From the NCBI GenBank assembly GCA_947626725.1, contig CANQTI010000011.1, forward strand, positions 1 to 18,774: a stretch of 18,774 nucleotides of DNA, written 5' to 3'. The notes beneath the pieces are model-generated. The model did not search any database and was not told the origin of the DNA. It was given only the letters and a program-made list of their open reading frames with translations. The DNA is from an uncultured Eisenbergiella sp. (GTDB taxonomy: Bacteria > Bacillota > Clostridia > Lachnospirales > Lachnospiraceae). Of this stretch, positions 1-7,213 are shown in pieces. The position numbers were made by a program, and so were the translations under genes. Within the stretch, counting starts at the first letter, position 1, and each line of letters starts with the position of its first letter.

Positions 1-28
1 TTCCGCGCGTCCTTCAAGGGATTTCCGT

Positions 29-57
29 ATTATACAGCAAAATCTTTCCGGTTTATA
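29..57 (-). promoter_or_regulatory. Possible promoter for a gene left of the window
   Basis: On the minus strand a perfect TATAAT hexamer lies at 29-34, in an AT-rich stretch (TTTATATAAA just upstream). The -35 position at 17-bp spacing reads TATAAA, which is a poor match to TTGACA, so this rests mainly on the -10 box. It sits downstream of the radical SAM gene and of terminator-like hairpins, where a new transcription unit would be expected. In related genomes dnaX often follows the SRP RNA region, but the next gene is outside the window. Confidence 0.3.
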
Positions 58-61
58 TAAA

Positions 62-74
62 AATGCTGCGCATT
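62..74 (-). terminator. Short hairpin followed by a T run, possible weak terminator
   Basis: On the minus strand AATGC and GCATT pair around a GCA loop, followed directly by TTTATATAAA. The 5-bp stem is short and AT-rich for an intrinsic terminator. It may act with the stronger stem at 140-158 or may be chance. Confidence 0.25.
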
Positions 75-127
75 CTCCCCAAAATTTCCCCGGAACAGCC
101 CGGCGGCCTGCGGCGTCTTTCTTTATC

Positions 128-158
128 AAAAACATGACCGCCGCGGTTTTCCCGCGGC
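128..158 (-). terminator. Hairpin after the radical SAM gene, probable terminator
   Basis: Just after the TGA of the radical SAM gene, the minus strand has a perfect 7-bp GC stem, GCCGCGG and CCGCGGC, with a GAAAA loop (140-158). A run of five T lies at 128-132. The T run starts seven bases after the stem rather than immediately, so termination may be partial. Confidence 0.5.
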
Positions 159-163
159 ACGTC

Positions 164-1336
164 TCAAAGTCCCTCTCCGTCAAAAGCCGGGATAAAGCTC
201 TCCTGCGCGGTATCTCCCTCCTGCAGAAAACCGTTCTCGATCCCCAGCTCCACCGCATAATCCGCCAGCGCCTCATATTCCTCTTCCGAAAGCCTCCGCC
301 CCAGCGCCTCCGGAAGAGCCCGGCCCGGCGCGTCCGCACCTTTTCGGTCCGGCACTTCCGCACCTCTTCGCTTCAGCGTTCCCTGTTCTCCCCTGCCCGG
401 CGCATCCGCATCCCTCTGGGACGAGGTCCCCTGTTCCTTCCGGTTTAGCGCACCTGCATCTCTCTGAGACGAGGCTCCCTGTTCTTCCCGGTCCGGCGCA
501 CCCGCACTTCGGAGCGGCATGTCCGGCATGGGTGTATACTGGTTCATCAGGCTGATATAGATCCGGTTCCCATAGGTTTCGTGCAGATACCGCAGCACCC
601 GCCGGGAATCCTCCGCCTGGCCGGGCAGCGCCAGATGGCGGACGATCACGCCCCTTCGCATCAGGAAATCCGCGTCCTCCTCCCGCATACAGGCATCGTT
701 CATCTGCGCCGCATCCAGAAGCTCCCCTTTGCGGGAAATGAAGACCGGCTCTCCCGCCTGGCGCACCATCTCTTCTATCGCGTCCTTCGCTATGTCAAAA
801 TAATCCGGCGCATCGGACAGCGCCGCGGACAGCCGGGAAGAAACATATTTCAGATCCGGCAGATAAATGTCCACCAGCCCGTCCAGCATCCGCAGCGTGC
901 TCACCTTTTCATAAGAAGAAGTATTGTATACCACCGGGACCGAAAGGCCCCTGTCCTTCGCGCGCTCCAGCGCGTCCGCGATCTGCGGCACGAAATGCGT
1001 CGGCGTCACCAGATTGATGTTGTTAGCCCCTTTTCCCTGCAGCTCCAGGAAAATCTCCGCCAGCCGCTCCTGCGTCACGATCCTGCCGACCCTGCCCGCT
1101 GAGATCTCCCGATTCTGGCAGAAGATACAGCGCACGGAACAGCCGGAAAAAAATACGGCGCCGGACCCCTCCCGCCCGGAAATGCAGGGTTCCTCCCAGA
1201 AATGCAGCGCCGCTCGCGCGGCCGTGACCGATGCGCCCTGACCGCAATAACCCGTTTTTCCTTTCAAACGATCCACATGGCAGTTCCGCGGACAAAGGGC
1301 ACAGTCCGCCAGAAAACTGCTCCACCCGTTCTCCAT
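164..1336 (-). CDS. Radical SAM protein, PflX-like (COG1313), with a repeat insertion
   Basis: This 390-residue protein is a radical SAM enzyme related to pyruvate formate-lyase activating enzymes. The radical SAM cluster motif CX3CX2C is clear at C66, C70 and C73 (GCSVRCIFCQN). The N terminus holds further cysteines at 12, 15, 19 and 31 (CALCPRNCHVDR... GYCG), typical of the PflX type, whose substrate is not established. The core runs to about residue 272 (ISLMNQYTPMPD), and the usual C-terminal piece resumes near residue 345 (GRRLSEEEYEALADYAVELG). Between them is a hydrophilic insertion of about 65 residues made of 16-residue repeats, which makes the protein longer than its usual size of about 300. 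The start has a GGGAGGAG ribosome site seven bases upstream. Two small membrane ORFs lie 63 bp upstream on the same strand and may share its transcript. The family call is firm; the partner or substrate is unknown. Confidence 0.9.
   Translation of the reverse strand: MENGWSSFLADCALCPRNCHVDRLKGKTGYCGQGASVTAARAALHFWEEPCISGREGSGAVFFSGCSVRCIFCQNREISAGRVGRIVTQERLAEIFLELQGKGANNINLVTPTHFVPQIADALERAKDRGLSVPVVYNTSSYEKVSTLRMLDGLVDIYLPDLKYVSSRLSAALSDAPDYFDIAKDAIEEMVRQAGEPVFISRKGELLDAAQMNDACMREEDADFLMRRGVIVRHLALPGQAEDSRRVLRYLHETYGNRIYISLMNQYTPMPDMPLRSAGAPDREEQGASSQRDAGALNRKEQGTSSQRDADAPGRGEQGTLKRRGAEVPDRKGADAPGRALPEALGRRLSEEEYEALADYAVELGIENGFLQEGDTAQESFIPAFDGEGL
329..517 (-). repeat. Tandem 48-bp repeats inside the radical SAM gene
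   Basis: Three consecutive 48-bp units lie at 353-400, 401-448 and 449-496. A partial unit follows at 497-517 and a half-unit-like stretch lies at 329-352. Neighbouring units match at roughly three quarters of positions by eye. Since 48 is a multiple of three, the reading frame is kept, and the product is a charged 16-residue repeat with a recurring EQGxSSQRDA-type core. The array falls between the catalytic core and the conserved C-terminal segment of the protein. Confidence 0.8.
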
Positions 1337-1399
1337 GACAAATCTCCTCCCGGACGGCTCCGGAAACCGGAATCCCGCCAGACCGTACGGTTCAGGCGG

Positions 1400-1525
1400 T
1401 CATCGGTCTGTCCCTGTATCATCCTCCCGACATAGTCCTAAGATCAAACAGATCATGCCCGCGATGACGGCGCCTATCGGAAAGTAATAGGACCAAAACT
1501 CTCCAACGATCCTGTTCATTGACAT
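1400..1525 (-). CDS. Small membrane protein, 41 residues, overlapping the ORF upstream
   Basis: The ORF starts at an ATG that shares one base with the TGA of the preceding 21-residue ORF (TGATG). It encodes MSMNRIVGEFWSYYFPIGAV, then a hydrophobic stretch (IAGMICLILGLC) and a short acidic tail. One transmembrane helix is plausible at about residues 13-32. It has no clear ribosome site of its own, so it would depend on translational coupling. The alternative is that it and the upstream ORF are one two-helix protein broken by a frameshift. I do not recognise a family. It lies 63 bp before the radical SAM gene, on the same strand. Confidence 0.5.
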   Translation of the reverse strand: MSMNRIVGEFWSYYFPIGAVIAGMICLILGLCREDDTGTDR

Positions 1526-1590
1526 CAGCTCACAAAAACAGCCAACAACAAAAGTCCCACTCCTAAGATCATGATGCGAAAGGATTTCAT
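1525..1590 (-). CDS. Very small hydrophobic peptide, 21 residues
   Basis: An ATG at 1590 follows a clear AAGGAG site ten bases upstream and opens a 21-residue ORF: basic start MKSFR, then IMILGVGLLLLAVFVS, almost wholly hydrophobic. It looks like a single membrane helix or the first half of a longer membrane protein. The stop codon overlaps the next ATG as TGATG. The good ribosome site and the coupled start support translation; no family is recognised. Confidence 0.5.
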   Translation of the reverse strand: MKSFRIMILGVGLLLLAVFVS

Positions 1591-1660
1591 GGATAACAAT
1601 CTCCTTCCGAATTTATAAAATGTCGATCTGCAGGGCGGACATATCTTTGGCCCTAAATAA

Positions 1661-1689
1661 AACATACCACAAAATCATGAATCTCGCAA
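1661..1689 (-). promoter_or_regulatory. Candidate promoter for the small ORFs and radical SAM gene
   Basis: On the minus strand TTGCGA (1684-1689) and TATGTT (1661-1666) are 17 bp apart, and a TG one base before the -10 (TGGTATGTT) gives an extended -10. Each hexamer matches consensus at four of six positions. It lies after the SRP RNA terminator and about 70 bp before the first small ORF, where a promoter is needed. Confidence 0.4.
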
Positions 1690-1734
1690 AGCGTGCTTCA
1701 TCTTGTTTTTAAAGGAAGGAGCCCATGGACACAG

Positions 1735-1762
1735 AAAAACGGCATGACACATCATCATGCCG
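1735..1762 (-). terminator. Intrinsic terminator of the SRP RNA gene
   Basis: On the minus strand CGGCATGA and TCATGCCG form a perfect 8-bp stem with a 7-base loop, followed at once by GTTTTTC-type sequence (five T at 1735-1739). This is a textbook rho-independent terminator, about 50 bp beyond the likely mature 3' end of the SRP RNA. Confidence 0.85.
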
Positions 1763-1812
1763 CCCCGGCAAAACCGCCCGCTGCTGTCAACCTTCCTACG
1801 CTCAAAAATCAA

Positions 1813-2079
1813 AACCGTGCGGCACGCCTCGAACCCGAAACCCCCATTCGTTACCTCTACAGCCAGCTCCGCCAGGCACCCCCACGGCACACGAAAAATT
1901 CTGCTTAGTGCTGCTTTGTTCCCAACCTGACACGGTTCACAGACATCCGTTGCGTAAGACCCAAACTTCAACGCCGCTTATAAAGGGCAGCAATACAGGC
2001 CAAAGCCCTCAACGCGCCATCACCCCTGCTATAGCGGATTGCAGGTACAGGAGGCCGCTGCTCTCCCGGCTGCACGGTA
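1813..2079 (-). ncRNA. ffs: Signal recognition particle RNA, large bacterial type
   Basis: This is the RNA of the signal recognition particle, which with Ffh targets membrane and secreted proteins. The length of about 267 nt fits the large form (with Alu domain) of Bacillus and Clostridia. Read on the minus strand, the Alu part contains CCTGTACCTGCAATCCGCT and the S domain contains GTTTGGGTC..CGCAACGG, TGTCAGG and AAAGCAGCACTAAG, close to B. subtilis scRNA as I recall it. The 5' ACCGTGC pairs with 3' GCACGGT, setting the ends to within a few bases. The Ffh-binding tip keeps the GGAA tetraloop (1919-1922) but its stem is UUG/CAA where UCC/GGA is usual, so pairing is preserved. It has its own promoter and terminator. 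The call rests on memory of conserved motifs, not on a covariance search. Confidence 0.93.
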
Positions 2080-2085
2080 GCTATA

Positions 2086-2114
2086 AGTATACCCGGATTT
2101 CCCGGTTTTGTCAA
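2086..2114 (-). promoter_or_regulatory. Strong promoter of the SRP RNA gene
   Basis: On the minus strand a perfect TTGACA (2109-2114) lies 17 bp upstream of TATACT (2086-2091). Initiation seven bases downstream would fall at about 2079, exactly at the base-paired 5' end predicted for the SRP RNA. Near-consensus promoters are expected for this abundant RNA. Confidence 0.88.
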
Positions 2115-2205
2115 TCATCCTCACAATTTTGCCGTCCCAGGGCTGTCATTTTTCTGTTTGAGAATCAGACGCCTGACACTTGCCCCAGCTATTCCTGTGC
2201 CGCTC

Positions 2206-3450
2206 TCAAAGAGCAGAGACCTGCTGCCCGCTGTGCAGGGAATCCTTCCGCACCATTCCCAGCATATACAGCAGAATCAGAACGGCTCCGGCCGCCATTA
2301 GACCAAACCAGATCCAGATGAGACCGTCCCAGCCGATTACCGAAACAGCATTGGCAAACAGCATGGAAGACAGAGCGGCGGCCACATAACTCGCAAAGTC
2401 AACGAACCCCGCCGCAAAGGAAACGGAACCGGTATCCCGAAGACTAGGACAGTATATCGAATACAGCATTGTCGCTGCGCAGCAGGATGCCGTAACGGCG
2501 AGAATGAAGAAAACCGCATTGAGAACAGGGTTTTTTATCTGGTACATCAGCGCAAACAGCAGGGCGGAAACCAGGAAAAAGACGAGCATCGCCTGCTCCA
2601 TGTTCCGATGAAACAGCCATTCATACAGAAAAATGGCGGCAAAGGAATTGGCTGCCATCACGAAGGTGGCTATCGTAAAGAACAGGGCCGTCCGCTGTGG
2701 GGAAAAGCCGAGCTGCTGCGACAGATATGTCGGCATCCAGAAGACCACGCTGGTGCGCATGATTCCCGTAAGCATGGAAATAAAGGCAAACAGGAGAATC
2801 CCGCGTTTCAAAAGCGGTTTCAGTCCGTTGCTCTTTTTCCCGACAGGCTGGTGATCATACCGAATGATATGCCTGCCCTCAAGCCTCTGAAAAGCAATAT
2901 AGCACACGCCGCCCATGACGAACAGCAGTATACTGCCGGTCACGAAGACATTTTGCCAGGACATGATCGCCGCCAGCAGCCCGCCCACAGGAGAACCCAG
3001 GAAAAAAGAAACCGTATAACCGAGGGTACAGCGCGTCGTATAAGCCGGGACTGTATTTTCCGCAACCACTCTGGTCATGGGTCCGTAGATCATCGAAAGA
3101 AAAAAGCCCATCATCCCATAAGCGATATAAACTGCGGAAAACGTATCCGCCAGGGACGGGATCAGCAGCAGGCAGATACCAGCCGCCGCAAGTCCGCCGC
3201 AGATCATAAATTTCGCTTTGACTCTATTTCCGATGCCCCCATTGATCAGTTGTCCGACCGCATAAGTGATAAAATAGAAGGAAGACAGTGAGCCAATCTG
3301 TTCGGTCGTGGCCACGCCCTGTTCCATCATCTGGGGCGAGACCGCTCCAAGAATATTTCGCGCCACATCCACAGACAAATAAGACAGCAGGCACATGATT
3401 CCGATCCGGAATGCATTCCTGATATTGTCTGTTCTTTGGACAGCGTCCAT
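2206..3450 (-). CDS. MFS transporter, GlpT/OPA-like or sugar-acid type
   Basis: This is a 12-helix-type major facilitator protein of about 414 residues. The N-terminal half holds SYLSVDVARNILGAVSP and a helix 2-3 loop (GQLINGGIGNRVKAKF) resembling the organophosphate/anion branch of the superfamily (GlpT, and more distantly DgoT-like). The ATG at 3450 is preferred because AAAGGGG lies nine bases upstream; an in-frame ATG at 3471 (seven residues longer) has no good site. The gene is the last of the sugar island, about 55-75 bp after the MBL gene. Its place after the kinase and aldolase suggests uptake or efflux of an acidic sugar or phosphorylated compound; the substrate is inferred only. I see no strong terminator between its TGA and the SRP promoter. 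Confidence 0.85.
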   Translation of the reverse strand: MDAVQRTDNIRNAFRIGIMCLLSYLSVDVARNILGAVSPQMMEQGVATTEQIGSLSSFYFITYAVGQLINGGIGNRVKAKFMICGGLAAAGICLLLIPSLADTFSAVYIAYGMMGFFLSMIYGPMTRVVAENTVPAYTTRCTLGYTVSFFLGSPVGGLLAAIMSWQNVFVTGSILLFVMGGVCYIAFQRLEGRHIIRYDHQPVGKKSNGLKPLLKRGILLFAFISMLTGIMRTSVVFWMPTYLSQQLGFSPQRTALFFTIATFVMAANSFAAIFLYEWLFHRNMEQAMLVFFLVSALLFALMYQIKNPVLNAVFFILAVTASCCAATMLYSIYCPSLRDTGSVSFAAGFVDFASYVAAALSSMLFANAVSVIGWDGLIWIWFGLMAAGAVLILLYMLGMVRKDSLHSGQQVSAL

Positions 3451-3524
3451 GCCGATTATCCCCTTTCCCATGAATCCGCCTCAACCGATTTCTTCCGCCG
3501 CGGACGAAGAACTGATACGGTCTT

Positions 3525-4253
3525 TCATATCATAACGATTTCCCCGTCATTCGGAAGGATCAGGTCGCCGGGCAGTCCCGCCGCTGCGCGCCGCAGGATA
3601 TCATAGTTCGCTACGGGCCACACATGTACCACGATCACCCGCCGGGCTTTGCAGTTCTCCAGCCGTTTTACCAGCCGTTCCGCAGAAAAATGGGCGCACT
3701 CCACCACGAAGGCATCCACCGCAGTCTCCTCCAGGAAGGCCGGATAATCGATCGTTTCTCCGTCCAGATCTCCGGAAATATACAGTTTCTTTCCTTCCGC
3801 CTCCAGCAGATACCCGTAAGCCGGGCGCCCTTTTATATGACCCGTCCCGAAGGCACTCACCGCCATTTCGTCATCCTGATAGACCTCCCGTCCCTCTACT
3901 GTGTGCAGCCTTACCCGGTCCGAAGGCTTCAGACCACCGCTCAGCTGCAGATATCCGCAGATGCATCCGATCGCCTTCTGCTCAGGAAGAAACACATCAA
4001 AATCCATCTGCGTATAATACCAGAGGGGCAGTGAAAGAAGTCCGAAAATCCCGTCCATGTGATCATTATGCGAATGCGTGATAAAAACAGCCTTCAGTTT
4101 TCTGAGATCAAAGTTGAGCCGGATCAGACAGTCCATGACCGGTGCCCCTGCGTCAATCAGATAGCCGCCCTTTTCCGTTTCTACCAATATGCTCTGGCAA
4201 TACCGGTCCGCCGCCTGTACGCCATGACTTGTTCCTAAAAATGTGATCTTCAT
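3525..4253 (-). CDS. MBL-fold metallohydrolase, RNase Z-like branch
   Basis: The 242-residue protein has the full metal-binding set of the metallo-beta-lactamase fold: H60-x-H62-x-D64-H65 (HSHNDH), H139 in GTGHIKG, D162 in YISGDLDG and H210 in VVHVWP. The start MKITFLGTSHG and YLIDAGAP follow the RNase Z-like (Lactamase_B_2) pattern, but no long tRNA-binding arm is seen, so a metabolic hydrolase is likelier than a tRNase. No signal peptide is visible, so it should be cytoplasmic. The start is well supported: AAGGAGG overlaps the stop of the upstream kinase gene and the gap is 12 bp, so the two are translated from one mRNA. In a sugar-acid operon a lactonase or phosphodiester-type activity is possible; this is an inference. 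Confidence 0.85.
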   Translation of the reverse strand: MKITFLGTSHGVQAADRYCQSILVETEKGGYLIDAGAPVMDCLIRLNFDLRKLKAVFITHSHNDHMDGIFGLLSLPLWYYTQMDFDVFLPEQKAIGCICGYLQLSGGLKPSDRVRLHTVEGREVYQDDEMAVSAFGTGHIKGRPAYGYLLEAEGKKLYISGDLDGETIDYPAFLEETAVDAFVVECAHFSAERLVKRLENCKARRVIVVHVWPVANYDILRRAAAGLPGDLILPNDGEIVMI

Positions 4254-4265
4254 AGCTTCTCCTCC

Positions 4266-5285
4266 TTATACTGCTGACCCGCCGATCCTTTTCGCCACCA
4301 GATATGCCCCGGCTGCCGAGGCAGGAATTCCCTCCTCCGGGACAAAACAGCGGATATTCACAAACCCGCCTTCATATTCCAGCAAATCGATCATGGCTTG
4401 TCTCAGCGGATTTTCCCCGCAGATTACAATATCCGTATCCTTCTCACAAGGCACCGCCTTCGAATGCCAAAGCGCGTCCATATCCCCCTGAAGGACCGCC
4501 CCCAGAAGATAATTTGCGATCTTCCGGGGATCTTTTTCGACAAACAGGCTCAGGATTCTTCCGGAAAAGCAGGCACGTCCCAATCCGGTTTTACAGGCCT
4601 CACGGTATCCCGCCAACATCCATTCCCTGTCGTAGCTTTCTTCTTCTGCAAACCGATGTGCAACGGATTTCGCCAGGATCGTATCATTTGTGATCGCTGC
4701 CAGAAGCTCTCCCGATATCGTGGTCAGACAGCCGGCTATTTTCCCCTGCCCGTCAATCGCAGCAAATTTGTTATGAGAGCCGGGAAGGATCAGCAGCATC
4801 GGCCTGCCGCGAAAATACCGGTCGACCACCGCCAGGCATTCCACTTCTTCCCCTCTCATCATATCCATTGACGCATAATTATCGAGATTGACATCTTTCA
4901 TCCCGTTTTTCACACCGGGGACAAAATATATGGGCACGGGACATATTTCTCTCATCTTTACCGCAGCGGTCCCCCGCACCAAGTCTTCCAATCCCGCCGG
5001 GGCGCTCAGATGTGGAATTTCCGCCAACCCCGCATCCGAGGTGATCATGCCGCTGGCAATGATCACCCGGATCCGTTCATATCCAATCCCTTCTGTACGA
5101 AGCAGCGTTTCCAGGCATTCCTTCAATGCTTGTTTCAGTTTTTGCGCACTTCCGCTGACTGCCGCATCCCTGACTCCGATCCGCCTCTTCGCTTCCGCCG
5201 CCTTTTTCCCCTGAGGATCAAACAACAAACAACGCGTATTTGTTGTTCCGCCGTCTATTGTGATGATATAACCGTTATCCGTCAT
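4266..5285 (-). CDS. dgoK: 2-dehydro-3-deoxygalactonokinase
   Basis: This kinase phosphorylates 2-keto-3-deoxygalactonate (or a close 2-keto-3-deoxy sugar acid) at C6 using ATP, the fourth step of galactonate-type catabolism. The 339-residue length fits the family. Seen in the sequence are the phosphate-binding DGGTTNTR (11-18), the family segment MRGEE (143-147), and LILPGSHNKFAAIDG followed by TTISGELLAAI (about 165-198), all characteristic of DgoK. Its ATG overlaps the stop of the aldolase gene by four bases (ATGA), which indicates translational coupling, and the MBL gene follows 12 bp later. The aldolase partner makes the role convincing. The exact epimer used (galacto or gluco) cannot be read from the sequence. 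Confidence 0.92.
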   Translation of the reverse strand: MTDNGYIITIDGGTTNTRCLLFDPQGKKAAEAKRRIGVRDAAVSGSAQKLKQALKECLETLLRTEGIGYERIRVIIASGMITSDAGLAEIPHLSAPAGLEDLVRGTAAVKMREICPVPIYFVPGVKNGMKDVNLDNYASMDMMRGEEVECLAVVDRYFRGRPMLLILPGSHNKFAAIDGQGKIAGCLTTISGELLAAITNDTILAKSVAHRFAEEESYDREWMLAGYREACKTGLGRACFSGRILSLFVEKDPRKIANYLLGAVLQGDMDALWHSKAVPCEKDTDIVICGENPLRQAMIDLLEYEGGFVNIRCFVPEEGIPASAAGAYLVAKRIGGSAV

Positions 5286-5980
5286 TTTTGCCGCTCATTT
5301 CCGCCGATCATCCTGTTTCTCGCGGTACTCGGTACCGACATACCCATTGCTTCTCTGTATTTTTCTGCAGTTCCAGTGATTTTGTCCCAATCACCGTTTT
5401 CCGCCGCCTCCCGATCCACAAGGCTGCTTCCTACCCCTATACAGCAGCAGCCGGCCTGCTGAAAAGACGCACAGTTTTCCGGCGTTATTCCTCCCACCGC
5501 TGCCAATCTGATATGTCCCAGCGGGCCGCGCAGCGCCTTGATATAAGAAACTCCCATTTCCCCCACCGGAAACAGCTTGACGATATCGGCGCCCGCTTCA
5601 TGTGCGGCTATGATCTCCGTAGGGGTATACGCCCCCGGAATCGAAACCAGTCCCAGTTTCTTTGTCTCGGCAATCACATCTGCTCTTACATTCGGGGAGA
5701 TGATATACTTTGCACCGGCGTGCGCACAGCGCCTTACCTCTTCCGCGCTCAGCACAGTGCCCGCTCCAATGCACAGCTTCTGCCCAAACGCTGCATCCAG
5801 CCTTCTCAACGCTTCGCAGGCTTCTTCCGCCGCCTTCTCGGAACGGTGATCCAGCGCGATCTCCAGGCACGTGATCCCTCCTTTTCGAAGGGCTTCTGCC
5901 GCTGAAAGCATATACTCTGCCGAAATTCCTCTCAGGATCGCTATGATTTTTTCCTCCAATATGCGGGTTATCACATCCAT
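5282..5980 (-). CDS. KDPG/KDPGal aldolase (Eda/DgoA family)
   Basis: This class I aldolase splits a 2-keto-3-deoxy-6-phospho sugar acid into pyruvate and glyceraldehyde 3-phosphate. From the preferred start it has 232 residues, slightly longer than Eda (about 210) because of a C-terminal tail. Key residues are the Schiff-base lysine in DIVKLFP (K135), the general acid/base glutamate in CLEIALDHR (E40), the GAGT phosphate region, and ISPN and VGGITPEN loops. An ATG at 5995 is in frame, but GGGGAGGA lies inside that extension and is ideally placed for the ATG at 5980, so the shorter form is chosen. It overlaps dgoK by four bases. Whether KDPG or KDPGal is preferred is not visible; pairing with DgoK favours KDPGal. 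Confidence 0.9.
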   Translation of the reverse strand: MDVITRILEEKIIAILRGISAEYMLSAAEALRKGGITCLEIALDHRSEKAAEEACEALRRLDAAFGQKLCIGAGTVLSAEEVRRCAHAGAKYIISPNVRADVIAETKKLGLVSIPGAYTPTEIIAAHEAGADIVKLFPVGEMGVSYIKALRGPLGHIRLAAVGGITPENCASFQQAGCCCIGVGSSLVDREAAENGDWDKITGTAEKYREAMGMSVPSTARNRMIGGNERQK

Positions 5981-6051
5981 ATTTATCCTCCCCATATTCT
6001 TTCCTTCACAGCGGCATCCCTCCCACTATGACGACACTCAGGCAGCCGTTC

Positions 6052-7170
6052 TTATTTTCCCTCCGGCCTTCTCAAGTAAAGCGCCCCTGCGTCCCCCGCG
6101 AACTCGCCCAGCCTGGATACCACCTGCTTTATCCGGCTGTTTTCGTCGGTGAGCCTGCCGCTCATGATATCCGCTTCCGTGATCTTTGCCAAAAGGATCT
6201 CCCTTGCTTCCGCTCTGGCCTCCTCATAGCTTCGCTTAAATCCCCCCCTCTCTCTGTCATAAATAATATAAATGTACCCGTCTTCGGACTCCGCGGCATC
6301 GGGATAGGACACATTGCTCCTCTCATCCAGCAGCAGCCGCCATTTCCAGCTCTTGCATTCGTCATCAGACAAAAAAGCGGTGAGATTATTTCTTCCCGTA
6401 AACATATAGTGATTGATCAGGAGGATCCGCCCTGACTTCAGTCTCCTGATATGGAACCGGGAATCGGGGCCTCCCATCGAAAACGGCTGTTCCTCACCCC
6501 AGCTTTTTCCGCCGTCCTCAGAGCATGTCTGCGAAATCCCGTAATGGGTCCTTGTCAGCATCATCAGCGTGCGGTCCTTCCGTTCCAAAACCATATGCTC
6601 GTCAAAAGAACGGGCTGTAAGGGAAGGCGTCCCCAGCCTTTGAAAGCTCTTTCCCTCATCCGTACTTTCATACAGAAACGCACCGGTCTCCTCCGCTGCG
6701 GACGGATCGATATGCCTTATTTTTTTATCCCATACGGCGATCGGGAACAGCCACCTCCCGGATGACGTCACAATGGGCTTGTTCATCATGACATCATGGC
6801 CTATGACGGTCTCCTCATGCCATACGAGCGTTTCCGCATCCGGATCATCACAGATCGCTGCATAGACTGCATGCTTCGGCATAACGGACCAAATGAACCA
6901 CAGCCGTCCGTTGGGGTCGATCCATAGGCACGGATCATAGCAGCGGCTGTTTTCTGACTGATAGGCCGCTGCGATGGGAGAACTCCATGACCATCCATCG
7001 TCATCGCTCTGGATCAGTACAGCATAATTTCCGTGTTCTTCCTGAATTCCTCCTGAATAAAATGTCGCGAACAGTCTGCCTTTCCTGCTCCTCTCAATCC
7101 CCGGAACTCCCTGCCATATCCGGTAAGGTGCATCGTACTGTTTCAGCTGCTCCCGATCTGTGATCAACAT
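6052..7170 (-). CDS. Sialidase-fold (BNR repeat) glycoside-active protein, cytoplasmic
   Basis: This 372-residue protein is a six-bladed propeller of the sialidase superfamily. Four Asp-box motifs are visible, near residues 55-62 (SDDDGWSW), 169-176 (STDEGKSF), 217-224 (SEDGGKSW) and 268-275 (SDDECKSW). YRIWQG near residue 17 occupies the place of the sialidase FRIP arginine, DEHMVLE (about 190) that of the conserved glutamate, and SYPDA (Y289) that of the catalytic tyrosine. No signal peptide is seen. The ATG at 7170 is preferred: GAGGAGG lies seven bases upstream, while it abuts an ATG at 7176. It follows the GH116 gene by about 43 bp. No nanA/nanE/nanK-type genes are nearby, so a true sialic acid substrate is doubtful. 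Related proteins act as hydrolases or lyases on other acidic glycosides; the reaction here is unknown. Confidence 0.8.
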   Translation of the reverse strand: MLITDREQLKQYDAPYRIWQGVPGIERSRKGRLFATFYSGGIQEEHGNYAVLIQSDDDGWSWSSPIAAAYQSENSRCYDPCLWIDPNGRLWFIWSVMPKHAVYAAICDDPDAETLVWHEETVIGHDVMMNKPIVTSSGRWLFPIAVWDKKIRHIDPSAAEETGAFLYESTDEGKSFQRLGTPSLTARSFDEHMVLERKDRTLMMLTRTHYGISQTCSEDGGKSWGEEQPFSMGGPDSRFHIRRLKSGRILLINHYMFTGRNNLTAFLSDDECKSWKWRLLLDERSNVSYPDAAESEDGYIYIIYDRERGGFKRSYEEARAEAREILLAKITEADIMSGRLTDENSRIKQVVSRLGEFAGDAGALYLRRPEGK

Positions 7171-7213
7171 ATCCATCCCTCCTCTTCCTCTCAGCGGATA
7201 CCGTTTATTCGCA

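Noticed and set aside
329..517. 48-bp repeats as a possible CRISPR array
   Set aside because: The repeats are contiguous with no spacers, diverged, and in frame within a coding region.
1675..1971. A 98-codon minus-strand ORF
   Set aside because: It lies across the 3' part of the SRP RNA and its terminator. The apparent conservation of such an ORF would come from the RNA, and it has no ribosome site.
2160..2190. Possible terminator after the MFS gene
   Set aside because: Only a 4-bp stem (TCAG/CTGA) with no proper T run is visible, so read-through toward the SRP promoter cannot be excluded but a terminator cannot be claimed.
5282..7170. Sialic acid catabolic operon (sialidase plus NanA-like lyase)
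   Set aside because: The aldolase is of the Eda type, not the NanA type, and nanE, nanK and nagA/B are absent, so the sialidase fold alone does not support this.
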